Part shown: piece after piece, positions 45,496 to 54,233 of the stretch
Position numbering within the stretch: position 1 is the stretch's first letter
How the letters are laid out: the number at the start of each line of letters is the position of its first letter
NCBI GenBank assembly: GCA_049644325.1
Contig: JBARRR010000061.1
Location: forward strand, 26,653-90,652
Length of the DNA stretch: 64,000 nucleotides
DNA from: DASZHA01 sp049644325
GTDB taxonomy: Bacteria > Chloroflexota > Dormibacteria > DASZGP01
Direction of reading: 5' to 3'
Translations under genes and position numbers: made by a program
The notes under the pieces: generated by a model
Seen by the model: only the letters and a program-made list of their open reading frames with translations
Database searches by the model: none
Told to the model about the DNA's origin: nothing

Positions 45496-46668
45496 CTAGG
45501 CGGTTCGCTCCTGGGCCGGGTCGGGCAGCCAGACTCGCACGCGGGTGCCTTCGCCCTCGGCGCTCTGCACCTCGCACCAGCCCCCCATCATCTCGGCGCG
45601 CTCACTCATGGCCAGCAAGCCCAGGCTGTCCGGCCGCCGGCGGGCATCGACCGCAAAGCCCTTGCCGTCGTCACGGACGGTGAGCAGGGAGCCGCCCCAG
45701 CGGCTGTCCAGGGAGACGTCGACCCGGCTCGCGCCGGCGTGCTTGCGGACGTTGACCAGTGCCTCCTGGGCGATGCGGAACAGCTGGGTCCGTCGCTCCA
45801 GCGACGGCTCGGCCGCGAGCCGATCATGGAGGCGGTAGTGGACGCCGGCGTCGTCCCGCATCCGCTCCAGGTAGCCGCGCAAGGCGGCGGCTACGCCCTC
45901 GCGGTCGAGCACCGGGGGCCGCAGGTTGAAGAGTAGGTGGCGCAGCCGGGTCGCCGCCAGCTCGACGGTGCCCTGCAGCTCGTCCATCGCCTCCTGGGTG
46001 CCCTGGTCATGCGTGCGCTGGCGGACCCGCGCCAGCCGCAGGGAGATGGCTCCCATCACCTGGAGGGAGTCATCGTGCATATCGGCGGCGATCCGACGGC
46101 GCTCCTCCTCCTGGGCGGAGACGAGTCGATCGATCAGGTGGCGGCGGGCGTGGCCCATGGCCGCGAGCTCCTCGCCGGCAAGAACCTGCTCGGTGATGTC
46201 GCGGAGCGAGACCACGGCGCCGGTTACCTTGCCGGAGGCGTCCCGCAGGGGTGCGGCGTTGCAGGAGAGGTGGATCCTGGTGCCGTCGGGGCGTAGGAAG
46301 CTGAGTTGGATGCCGTAGACGGGTCGGTTCTGCTGCATCGCCATCAGTGAGGGGCGGTTGGTGGCACCCGCCGGCTTGCCGTCGCGGCCAAGCGACTCCT
46401 TGGTCAGGTCGATGATCGCCCGGCCGATCATGGCCTGCCGGGAAACCCCCAGGATTCGCTCGGCCTCCCGGTTGGCAAACCGCACCAGGCTCTTGCGGTC
46501 GAGGATGCAGATGCCTTCAGCGACGGTCTCGACAACAGAGCCCAGGATCAGGTTGAGGTCTGAGTTGAGAACAGCCGCTTCCAGGGAGAAGTCGGTGCTG
46601 CGCCGCCCGCCCCCGGTCTGACGGCGGCTGGCCGTGCGTCGAGGATCGCGGCGTTCAACGCGAGGCAT
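45496..46668 (-). CDS. PAS-containing histidine kinase (HisKA_3 / NarL-type), orphan
   Basis: 390 residues, soluble. PAS domain (about 30-165; ILDRKSLVRFANREAERILGV, with a PAC-like ITEQVLAGEEL end), then HisKA_3 with phospho-His in EEERRRIAADMHDDSLQVMG, and HATPase with LLFNLRPP, ALVNVRKHAGAS and VRDDGKGFAVD. Such kinases partner NarL/LuxR-type regulators, but none is adjacent. GACAAT lies 6 nt before ATG. The PAS ligand is unknown. Confidence 0.9.
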   Translation of the reverse strand: MPRVERRDPRRTASRRQTGGGRRSTDFSLEAAVLNSDLNLILGSVVETVAEGICILDRKSLVRFANREAERILGVSRQAMIGRAIIDLTKESLGRDGKPAGATNRPSLMAMQQNRPVYGIQLSFLRPDGTRIHLSCNAAPLRDASGKVTGAVVSLRDITEQVLAGEELAAMGHARRHLIDRLVSAQEEERRRIAADMHDDSLQVMGAISLRLARVRQRTHDQGTQEAMDELQGTVELAATRLRHLLFNLRPPVLDREGVAAALRGYLERMRDDAGVHYRLHDRLAAEPSLERRTQLFRIAQEALVNVRKHAGASRVDVSLDSRWGGSLLTVRDDGKGFAVDARRRPDSLGLLAMSERAEMMGGWCEVQSAEGEGTRVRVWLPDPAQERTA

Positions 46669-46972
46669 GAGGAGATTGTCCTTTTGCGAGTTGGGGCGTA
46701 GTTCGATGCATTGGTGTGTGTTACAGCCTTGGGACCGTCGGCGACCACGCGGGGGAACGCCCTCACGACGCGGTCCTGGCGCAGTTTCCGCTGGTGCCAG
46801 GGCGGTGGGTTCGATGACCCACCGCCCCGGCCCGCCCCGCCAGTTGCCCCTAACCCCATCAACCGACGAGACGGTTACACATATGACGCGTACATCCCCG
46901 GTAACTTGCGGGGACGTGTTCCCCCATGTTCAGGGGGGGATGGCGAGGCGGCGGCGACCGGGCCGCCGCCGG
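46669..46972. other. 304-nt intergenic region with several stem-loops
   Basis: Between the divergent ends of the PAS kinase (start side) and GMC gene (stop side). It holds GGGCGGTGGG/CCCACCGCCC (46800-46809 and 46818-46827, 10 bp), TCCCCG/CGGGGA (46895-46900 and 46909-46914) and CCCCC/GGGGG (46921-46925 and 46933-46937). No convincing ORF. The last two are directly downstream of the GMC gene on its strand and may terminate it; the first shares its core with the hairpin at 20160. Confidence 0.55.
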
Positions 46973-49012
46973 TCAGCTCAAGTTGGGCTTGGCCGGGGGT
47001 GCCTGTCGTCGCCGGCGCGGGCGTCGGGCCACGCCCGCGGCTGCCGCGGCCGCTCCGCCCAGCGCCGCCGCCGCGAACCCCGCATTTCCGCCGGGTGAGG
47101 TGTTGGGGAGAGACCCCACAGCCGTGCTGCCGGGTTCCCGGCTAAGCAAGTTCGCGCCATTCTCGACGATGCAGCTGGCGACCCAGTGGGCCAGGGCTTC
47201 GATGGTGTGGGTGGGGTTGTAGCCTCCGGCCGTGGGGAACAGTGACCCGTCGGCGACGAAGAGGTTGGGTATCTCCCAGAACTGGCCGCAGCGGTTGACG
47301 ACCGAGGTCGTGGGGTCGGTGCCCATGCGCATGGTGCCGTGCTGGTGGACGACGTAGCGAGGGCCGACGGCATAGCTGGTCAGCGGCGTGGTGGTGGTCA
47401 GCGTCACCCCGCTGGCGCCGATCGCGCTCAGCATCGCATCCCCGATACCCTTCAGCTGGGCTGCGATGTAGGCGCCGACGATGCTGTCGTTGGCATGGTT
47501 GAAGTAGGTGATCCGCGCTACCGGCTGGCCGTACACGTCCTTGACGCTGGGGTCGAGGTCGACCCGGTTGGCCGCCACCGGCAGGTCTTCGCAGACGGTG
47601 GCGATGAAGGCCTCGGTGTTGTAGCCGGAGGCCATCGCCTGGAGCAGGGTGCTGCCGACGGGCAGCGGCAGGTTGAACGGCAGCGGGAGTTTGGCGGGGA
47701 CGGTCGCCGAGCCCCAGATCCCGACTGGGGAGAAGTTGTTGCCCCCGCCCTGGTTGAAGCCGGGCGGCTTCATCAGCGCGGTTGCGAACGAGATGGGACC
47801 ACCGGAGCCGAAGGGGTAGCCGGGCGAGTTGCCGCTGGTGCTGATCACCCCCGCCCGGGGGAATATGGGATTGCCAGGGACGTTCAGGGCGCTGAGGTCC
47901 TGGAAGTCGTCGATGCTGATGGTGTTCCAGGCGCCCCTGTAGGTGTCCCAGCCGTGGGTGCCGTCGGTGATGGCGACCACGGCCGCGGGGTTGTGATGGG
48001 TGGTGAGGTTGCGTCCCACCATGTCGCTCAGGTTGTTGCCCAGACCGTTGGGATGCTGGGGGTTGGCGCTGAGGAGCGCCAGGCGGGGGGTGTCGATGGT
48101 GGAGCAGGCCAGGACGATGACCTGGGCCGCCTGCTCCTGGATGTTGAAGTCCTTGTCGAGATAGATGACCGATTTGGCCCGGCCGTCGGGTCGGGTCAGG
48201 ACCTGCAGGGCGCAGCACTCGGGCCGGATCTCGAGGTTGCCCGTCGCCAGGGCGCGCCGCAGCACCGTGACCGAGGTGGACGCCTTGGCCCCGTTGGGGC
48301 AGCCCCAGCCGTTGCAGAAGCCGCAGTTGACACAGGCGTGGCGACCCTGGAAGCCCTCGACGGTGTTGATGGCGCAGGGGGTGGGGTAGGGGTGGTAATT
48401 GAGGCTGCCGGCGGTGCCCTGGCGGAAGGCGATGGCCTCGTAGCGCTGCGCAACCGGGGGCAGCGGGTAGGGCTTGGAGTAGTGCAGCCCGAACTGCCCG
48501 GCCAGGGCGTTGGCAGGGGGCTGTTCGGCCTCGCCGGGGTAACCGTGGGGCGGTGGAAACCCAGGTGCCAGCCCCGCGATGCCGACGGCCTGTTCGACGG
48601 CCGTGTAATGAGGCTCCAGCTCGTCATAGGTCATCGGCCAGTCCGTCAGCGTTGACCCCGGAGGCACGCCGTAGAGAGACTTCAGCCGGAATTGGTCGGG
48701 AATGAAGCGGAATGACGCGGCGCCATAGTGGAAGGTGCCACCGCCGACGCAGCGGGAGAGAGGGGAGGCGTGGTTGACTTGGGCCGGCTGCAAGGAGTTG
48801 GTTCGGAAGGTGCGCGGCTCGATACGGATGTCCTGGGTGTAGAAGTCGCGGTAGCCGAATTTGACGTCGTCGTTGCTGAAGGCGCTCTCGGTCAGCCAGG
48901 GGCCCTTCTCCAGGACCACGACCTTGAAGCCCGCCTCGGCCAGGACCCACGCGGCGATACCGCCGCCGGCGCCGGACCCGACGATCAGGATTTCAGTTTC
49001 GGGCAGGCTCAT
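46973..49012 (-). CDS. GMC-family FAD oxidoreductase with LPNTS C-terminal tail
   Basis: 679 residues. FAD-binding start ETEILIVGSGAGGGIAAWVL; a GMC-like CVNCGFCNGWGCPNGAKAS Cys-rich segment near residue 240 (as in gluconate and related dehydrogenases); C-terminal GMC_oxred_C region with YVVHQHGTMRMGTDP and the active-site GGYNPTHTIEALA. After the catalytic domain come LPNTS, an Ala/Gly-rich hydrophobic stretch and RRPRRRR, resembling a sorting/anchor signal. There is no N-terminal signal, so export probably depends on the Tat-dependent partner encoded just upstream (12-nt gap). Substrate unknown (alcohol or sugar). Confidence 0.88.
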   Translation of the reverse strand: MSLPETEILIVGSGAGGGIAAWVLAEAGFKVVVLEKGPWLTESAFSNDDVKFGYRDFYTQDIRIEPRTFRTNSLQPAQVNHASPLSRCVGGGTFHYGAASFRFIPDQFRLKSLYGVPPGSTLTDWPMTYDELEPHYTAVEQAVGIAGLAPGFPPPHGYPGEAEQPPANALAGQFGLHYSKPYPLPPVAQRYEAIAFRQGTAGSLNYHPYPTPCAINTVEGFQGRHACVNCGFCNGWGCPNGAKASTSVTVLRRALATGNLEIRPECCALQVLTRPDGRAKSVIYLDKDFNIQEQAAQVIVLACSTIDTPRLALLSANPQHPNGLGNNLSDMVGRNLTTHHNPAAVVAITDGTHGWDTYRGAWNTISIDDFQDLSALNVPGNPIFPRAGVISTSGNSPGYPFGSGGPISFATALMKPPGFNQGGGNNFSPVGIWGSATVPAKLPLPFNLPLPVGSTLLQAMASGYNTEAFIATVCEDLPVAANRVDLDPSVKDVYGQPVARITYFNHANDSIVGAYIAAQLKGIGDAMLSAIGASGVTLTTTTPLTSYAVGPRYVVHQHGTMRMGTDPTTSVVNRCGQFWEIPNLFVADGSLFPTAGGYNPTHTIEALAHWVASCIVENGANLLSREPGSTAVGSLPNTSPGGNAGFAAAALGGAAAAAAGVARRPRRRRQAPPAKPNLS

Positions 49013-49024
49013 CGCAGCCGCCGC

Positions 49025-49855
49025 CTACTGGGTGACCGTCTTGGTGCGGTCGAACTTTGTGGTCATGTCCTTGGCCGTCCAGCCCTGCCCTGGGCCCGGG
49101 CCGCCGCTGTTGATGTAGGAGGGGCCGGTGAAGTCGATCATGTCCCAGTAGACGTAGCCCTGGTTGCCGCCATAGGCGGGGTCGCCAAAGCAGGCCTGGG
49201 CGAGGTGGTCGAGGAAGGTCAGAAAGAAGGGCTGCCCATCCTCGCCTCTGCCGTTGTAGGCGCTGACCTCGCTGAGCTGCTGGGCCCGCAGGATGGGCTC
49301 GCGCAGCGGCGCTGCAGCAGCGGCGCTGAAGTCTCCACCGGCGGCGGTGTCGAGCGCGGCGACTCCATTTACATAAAGGGCCTGCAGCCGCTCCAACTCC
49401 GACGGCCAGGCGTAGGGCCGCGTGGCCCGGGGGACGTCGCCATACCACCCGATGCGCTTGACCGTCCACAGGGGCACCTGTCCGGCTGCGGGAAAGACGG
49501 TCGCGCTGACGCCGGGGGGCAGCTTGACGTAGGGCGGCCGCTTCGCCCCGGCGGCATAGATCAGGCTGCCATCGAGCAGGTTCTGGACGAAGTCGACGGC
49601 GCCGGTGTCGCCGGCGCCCTGGACTGTCATCAGCGTCCCCCGCCGAGTCATGACCTGGCCGCCCGGGATGACGGTGTTGGCGGCCGCCACCAGGACGGCG
49701 CGCTGGTGTACCGATAAGACGAACGAAGAGGCCACGAAGGCCCGGACTGCGCGCATCCGGATTGCTGACGGAAGGGCTGCCGCGGTCGCTGTGGCGGCGC
49801 AGAGCGCCAGGAACCGGCGGCGGCTGAGCTGGAGCGGCGACGCTTCGCGGGTCAC
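49025..49855 (-). CDS. Tat-exported gluconate 2-dehydrogenase subunit 3-like protein
   Basis: 276 residues from GTG 49855, overlapping the preceding stop (GTGA). A Tat signal is present near the start: SRRRFLALCAATATAAALP. The remainder resembles gluconate_2-dh3 subunits (VLVAAANTVIPGG, FLDHLAQACFGDPAYGGNQG, YVYWDMIDFTG). In two- or three-subunit GMC dehydrogenases this subunit carries the catalytic GMC subunit through Tat. Its position directly before the GMC gene fits. Confidence 0.87.
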   Translation of the reverse strand: MTREASPLQLSRRRFLALCAATATAAALPSAIRMRAVRAFVASSFVLSVHQRAVLVAAANTVIPGGQVMTRRGTLMTVQGAGDTGAVDFVQNLLDGSLIYAAGAKRPPYVKLPPGVSATVFPAAGQVPLWTVKRIGWYGDVPRATRPYAWPSELERLQALYVNGVAALDTAAGGDFSAAAAAPLREPILRAQQLSEVSAYNGRGEDGQPFFLTFLDHLAQACFGDPAYGGNQGYVYWDMIDFTGPSYINSGGPGPGQGWTAKDMTTKFDRTKTVTQ

Positions 49856-50997
49856 TCGTCCGGGGCGCGTCGACGCAACGCCAGCAGGGCTGCTATCAAC
49901 GCGGTGACTCCGCCCGCCGCCTGGGCCCAGCCCGGCGCCGCGCTGGAGGTGTTGGGGAGGGCCCCACCCGACGCGTCGCCGGCACCGCTTGCGCCAGCGG
50001 CCGCCGGAGCTGGGCTCGCGCTCGCGGTGGCGGCCCCGACCTGGTACGTGGACGAGAAGGCGGTGTGTCCGACTGGCGGGATCTCGCAGGCGCACCCGTA
50101 CGAGTAGTCGGTATCGGGGGCCAGGTCGCCGATGCCGCGGTAGCCCACCGAGTACCAGACCGGCAGCCCCGCGGCGCCGCCGAGGTTGAGGTCGAAATAG
50201 GCGCCGTGGACCCAGTGGTAGGGCACCCCGACGCCGTCGCCGGCGAGGTAGGCCGGACCGTTGAAGTAGCGGCCCTCGAAGGGGAAGTGGTGGAAGATCG
50301 AGGCGTCGCCCTCCAGCTCCATGGCGTGCTCATCGAACTGCGCCAGGGCGGGGAGGCAGTCCGACCCCGGGGCGGTGTTGAGGAGGGCGGACTTATCAGC
50401 GCAGAGGTTCTTGACGTTGGGGCTGTGGCCGTTGAAGGGCATCGTCGGGGTGAAGTCGGAGCCGGCGTTGAAGCGCGCCGCCCAGTGTCCGTCGGCCCCG
50501 GGGCTGGTGGCGTTGCCCGCGGGGATGGCGGAGTAGTCGACCAGGACTCGGCGGCATCCAGCGCAGAGGGCGTCGAAGTCCGTGGACAGGTACCGTAGCT
50601 GACAGTAGTGGCTGCCGGTGAACGGCGAGTTGTCGCCGGGCGGTGGTCCTGGCGCCGGCGATGGTAGGGCGTTGACCTCGGTCGATGCCGGGATGGGAGG
50701 CGGCGGGTGGGCCGCCTCGCCGCCACAGACGCCGACGCCCGCCGGCGGGGGCGCATCCTCGGGGTCGGCGGCGTAGTCACTGATGGGCACTGGCTGCACC
50801 AGCGCCGGCTGGTAGCTCTGCCAGCTGCTGGTGACGTCAACCAGGGGCCCGAGGGCGGCGACGCAGATGGGCAGCGCCACGGTATCGCATGGGTTGTTGG
50901 AGGCGGCGCCGGCCTCGGAGCTGGCCGGCGCGGTGAGCGCGGCCGCCAGCAGGGCAATACCCCCAAGCATGGATCCCCGCCGCAATCCTCGTGTCAT
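49852..50997 (-). CDS. Secreted Cys-containing protein with LPNTS tail, unknown
   Basis: 381 residues from ATG 50997 (MTRGLRRGS), with GGGAG just upstream; the frame is open beyond but reads as shadow. Signal peptide (about 1-32), a Pro-rich segment (90-125), then a domain with several Cys (HYCQLRYL, CAGCRRVLVDY, YSYGCACEIPP) and many aromatic/His residues (FDEHAMELEGDASIFHHFPF, VPYHWVHGAYFDLN). C-terminus: LPNTS, a hydrophobic helix and LRRRAPDE. Probably surface-anchored. No family recognised. It is coupled to the Tat subunit gene and may be a third component of the GMC dehydrogenase. Confidence 0.75.
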   Translation of the reverse strand: MTRGLRRGSMLGGIALLAAALTAPASSEAGAASNNPCDTVALPICVAALGPLVDVTSSWQSYQPALVQPVPISDYAADPEDAPPPAGVGVCGGEAAHPPPPIPASTEVNALPSPAPGPPPGDNSPFTGSHYCQLRYLSTDFDALCAGCRRVLVDYSAIPAGNATSPGADGHWAARFNAGSDFTPTMPFNGHSPNVKNLCADKSALLNTAPGSDCLPALAQFDEHAMELEGDASIFHHFPFEGRYFNGPAYLAGDGVGVPYHWVHGAYFDLNLGGAAGLPVWYSVGYRGIGDLAPDTDYSYGCACEIPPVGHTAFSSTYQVGAATASASPAPAAAGASGAGDASGGALPNTSSAAPGWAQAAGGVTALIAALLALRRRAPDE

Positions 50998-51059
50998 CTC
51001 CCACTCCACATCGAATGTGGCCCGCGCCCTAGCATACAGGCGCCCGAGACGCCGGCGTC

Positions 51060-51803
51060 TTACGCCTTCTCGACCACCAGGCTGAATCGCGATTTGAACC
51101 GCTGCATGGCCAGCAGTACGGGCGCCCCCAATCCCAGGACCATGGCCGCGTTGCCGGCGGCCCGAAACGTATCCCAGACCAGGGACGTGGTGACGTAGTA
51201 CCGGCCGAAGCGGCCCAGGGCTACCAGCGGCGCCAGTCCCGGCGTCCAGCCGATGTCGGGCGCGCTCCGGAAGAAGCTCCAATCCCAGACGTCGAGGATG
51301 ACGCCGTAGGCGTACCCCAGGATGACGCCGACCGCCGCCAGGGACAGGAGCCGCGCCCGCGGCGAGAACCCCGCCGTGGCCCGCCCGGCCACCCCCGCCA
51401 GCATCCCGGTCCAGCCGACGCCAAACATCTCGTACGGCAGCCAGGGGCCGACTCCGCCGGTGACCAGCGCCGAGGTCAGCAGCGCCAGGGAGCCGGCCAA
51501 AAAGCCGAACGCGGGCCCAAAGACGTACCCCGCGCACAGCACCAGGAAGAAGATCGGGCTGAAGCCGGCCAGCCCGGTGACCAGGGCCAGCCGCAGGGCG
51601 GCATCGAGGGCGGCGAACACCGCCAGCAGGGCCAGCCGTCGGTTGTCCAGCTCGTGGGTGCCGATGCCGATGAGGAGGATGGCGAGAACCACGCCGAGAC
51701 CCAGGGCCAGCGCCGGCGACTCCGGGGGCAGGCCGAGGCCGAGGAAGGGCCAGGCGAAGATGGCGATGCCGGCCAGCGAGATCATCGGCAGTCTCATAGA
51801 CAC
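51060..51803 (-). CDS. ECF transporter substrate-binding (S) component, probably for cobalamin
   Basis: 247 residues, GTG 51803 (ATG 51797 also possible), about six membrane helices. Near residues 55-115 (RRLALLAVFAALDAALRLAL, then FFLVLCAGYVFGPAFGFLAGSLALLTSAL) it matches the ECF S-component pattern. Substrate is inferred from the upstream cobalamin riboswitch and from the linked transcobalamin-like proteins. Overlaps the ATPase gene by 10 nt. Confidence 0.85.
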   Translation of the reverse strand: MSMRLPMISLAGIAIFAWPFLGLGLPPESPALALGLGVVLAILLIGIGTHELDNRRLALLAVFAALDAALRLALVTGLAGFSPIFFLVLCAGYVFGPAFGFLAGSLALLTSALVTGGVGPWLPYEMFGVGWTGMLAGVAGRATAGFSPRARLLSLAAVGVILGYAYGVILDVWDWSFFRSAPDIGWTPGLAPLVALGRFGRYYVTTSLVWDTFRAAGNAAMVLGLGAPVLLAMQRFKSRFSLVVEKA

Positions 51804-53413
51804 GCCATCACCCCCTCCACGCTGACCGGACCGCCCGGGTAGAGGCGGGCGATGTCGGTCGCGCCCGGTTGCCCTGAGGCCAGGGCTTGCTCAGGTGGTC
51901 CGCCATCGACGGCACGACCGCGGTCAAGGCGGATGACGCGGTCCGCCAGGTCGGCGGCCAGCTCGGAATCGTGGGTCGCCAGGACAACCGAAGACCCCGC
52001 GGTTCGCAGCTGCCGGACGAGGGCAGCCAGGGCTTCCCGGGCGCTGCCGTCCATGCCCCGGGTGGGCTCGTCGAGCAACGCCAGCTTCGGGCTGCCGGCG
52101 AGGATGGCGGCGATGGCGGCGCGCTGGCGTTCACCACCGCTGAGGTCGCGAGGATAGCGGCTGGCAAGGGCGCTGAGGCCGAGCGCGCCCAGGATGGCGT
52201 CGCCCCGGGCCCGGGCTTCAGCCCCACGGAAGCCCGCCCGCAAGAGGGTGAAATCGAGCTCGGCACGGACCGTCGGGTGGTGGAGGAGGGCGGTGGGGTC
52301 CTGGGGCAGGTACGAGACCCGGCCCCGCTCGCCCAGTTCGCGGTCGACCGATCCCGCCGCTGGGGGGTGCAGACCGGCCAGCGCTCGAAGCAGGGTGGTC
52401 TTGCCGCTGCCGTTGTCACCCATCAGGACCACGACCTCACCGGCATGCCCGGCCAGGGACGCGCCTTCAAGCACCACCTGGTCGTCATGCCGGACGGATA
52501 GGTCCTGGACCTCCCATACCACGGTGCCCCCTGCCGTCGGTGTGCGCCTCGGTGCTCGCGCCAGCACGGGAGCTACAGACATTGCCTCCGCGATGGTCAG
52601 GGGTGGCGGTCGCCAGCCCAGCCGGCGTCCCAGCTCGACCACCTGGGGCGGATGGGTCAGCTGTGGTGCCAGTGAGCGGGGCGGCCCGATGGCCCGAACC
52701 GCCCCGGAGTCCATCAGGACCATGTGGTCGGCCGCCGGGAGTAGGCGGCTGAGACGGTGCTCGGTCACCGCCAGGCTGGCGCCCCCTGCAGCCAGCTCGA
52801 GGACGGCGTTGAGGAAGGCCGCCGCCCCAGATGGGTCGAGCTGGCTGGTGGGCTCGTCCAGGGCCAGGATCGCCGGCCGCATCGCCAGCGCCGATGCCAG
52901 CGCGACCCGCTGTCGCTCGCCGCCGCTCAGGGTTGCGATGGCGCGCCGGCGCAGCTGGGTTATCCCAAGCGCCGCCAGCACCTCATCAACGCGCGCGCCG
53001 ATCTCCGCTCTCGGGAGCCCCAGGTTCTCCGGCCCGAAGGCGACCTCACGCTCAACCGTTCCGTAGACGAACTGGCTCTCCGGGTCCTGGAAGACAAACC
53101 CCACGTTGCGGGCCAGGTGACGGGTCCGGGCGGTGAGCACGGAACTGCCGCAGACCACGGCGTCGCCCCGTATGCGCCCACCGTGGAAGTGAGGGATGAG
53201 CCCGTTGAGGACCCGCAACAGCGACGACTTGCCGCTGCCGCTGTCGCCGGCGACGATGGTCAGCCCTGGCTCGAGATCGACGTTGATCCCCGCCAGGGCT
53301 GGGACCTGGCCGTCGGCGTAGTGGTAGGTCAGGTCCTGGAAGCTGGCGATTGCCGCGGGCCGCGGCGACGACGCCAGGACCTCGGGAACGGGACGGGGCA
53401 GCGTCTCAGTCAT
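51794..53413 (-). CDS. ecfA: ECF transporter ATPase, fused A1-A2 domains
   Basis: 539 residues with two ABC ATPase domains. First: Walker A GDSGSGKSSLL, Q-loop, signature LSGGERQRVALA, Walker B ILALDEPTSQLD. Second: GDNGSGKTTLLRAL, LSGGERQRAAIA, LALLDEPTRGMD. All catalytic motifs are intact in both halves. Energises the ECF module with EcfT and S. The start overlaps ecfT by 8 nt. Confidence 0.95.
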   Translation of the reverse strand: MTETLPRPVPEVLASSPRPAAIASFQDLTYHYADGQVPALAGINVDLEPGLTIVAGDSGSGKSSLLRVLNGLIPHFHGGRIRGDAVVCGSSVLTARTRHLARNVGFVFQDPESQFVYGTVEREVAFGPENLGLPRAEIGARVDEVLAALGITQLRRRAIATLSGGERQRVALASALAMRPAILALDEPTSQLDPSGAAAFLNAVLELAAGGASLAVTEHRLSRLLPAADHMVLMDSGAVRAIGPPRSLAPQLTHPPQVVELGRRLGWRPPPLTIAEAMSVAPVLARAPRRTPTAGGTVVWEVQDLSVRHDDQVVLEGASLAGHAGEVVVLMGDNGSGKTTLLRALAGLHPPAAGSVDRELGERGRVSYLPQDPTALLHHPTVRAELDFTLLRAGFRGAEARARGDAILGALGLSALASRYPRDLSGGERQRAAIAAILAGSPKLALLDEPTRGMDGSAREALAALVRQLRTAGSSVVLATHDSELAADLADRVIRLDRGRAVDGGPPEQALASGQPGATDIARLYPGGPVSVEGVMACL

Positions 53414-54233
53414 GGCGTGGCACCAGCATCGGCGTGAGCAGCAGAAGGACGCCGGCCAGGGCCAGCGGGTTGACCAGGGGGACGGTGGGTACGGGGTATG
53501 GGTACCAGTCGGCCACCAGGCCGGTTACCCGGGCGGCGATGAAAACAAGCGTCGCGGCGGCTGCGGTCAGAACCACCATCAGGTCGCCCGTGCGCCACGG
53601 CTCCGGCATCCAGCGGGTGCGGTGGCCGGAGCCGAAGGCGCGCGCCTCCATCGCCTCCGCCAGCTGGATCGAGCTCTCCATCGACGTCAGCACCAGCGGC
53701 ACCAGCACCTCGGCGTACGACCGCGGACCTCGCGGCCGCCAGCCGCGCACGCTCTGGGCATCGCGGATGGCGCCGTAGCTGCGGCCGATACCCGGCACCA
53801 TGTTCAGCGCCGCCGCGATGGTTGCGCCGGCGCGCTCCAGGGAGCGGGGCAGGGCGTCGACCACCTGGTGTGGGTCGACAACCAGTGATAGCGGCGCCGC
53901 CGCCAGGGCGGCGGCCGAGAGGCCGATGCCGCTGGCCAGGCCGAAGACCGCCGACTCCAGGGTCACCGGCCCGGCGAGCCCGGGGACCTGGTGGGGGATG
54001 ACGAAGAGCACATGGGCCCCGGCGTGGCTCAGGAGCATGCTCACGCCAACCGCCACGACCGTGGCGAAAAGGAGGATGCGGAGCAGCCCTCCGAGCTGTC
54101 GCCCCGGCCGCTTACGAGCGACCATGAAGTTGATCGCCAGCAGGATCACCAGCGCCCGGTAAACGGGGTGGTTGGCCACCAGGACGATGGTCAACGCCGC
54201 CGCCGACCAGGCCGCCACCGCCCGTGGGTTCAA
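53406..54233 (-). CDS. ecfT: ECF transporter transmembrane component EcfT (CbiQ-like)
   Basis: 275 residues from TTG 54233 (TTGA overlap with the upstream gene). About five membrane helices and the two Ala-Arg-Gly-type coupling motifs: an AMEARAFGSGHRTRW segment (the A-R-G/S motif that contacts the ATPases) and SVRGWRPRGPRSYAEVL before it. Couples ATP hydrolysis to toppling of the S component. Confidence 0.93.
   Translation of the reverse strand: MNPRAVAAWSAAALTIVLVANHPVYRALVILLAINFMVARKRPGRQLGGLLRILLFATVVAVGVSMLLSHAGAHVLFVIPHQVPGLAGPVTLESAVFGLASGIGLSAAALAAAPLSLVVDPHQVVDALPRSLERAGATIAAALNMVPGIGRSYGAIRDAQSVRGWRPRGPRSYAEVLVPLVLTSMESSIQLAEAMEARAFGSGHRTRWMPEPWRTGDLMVVLTAAAATLVFIAARVTGLVADWYPYPVPTVPLVNPLALAGVLLLLTPMLVPRHD

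Noticed and set aside
46711..47145. Plus-strand ORFs in the stem-loop intergenic region
   Set aside because: Compositionally like noncoding shadow, run into the GMC gene antisense, no ribosome site.
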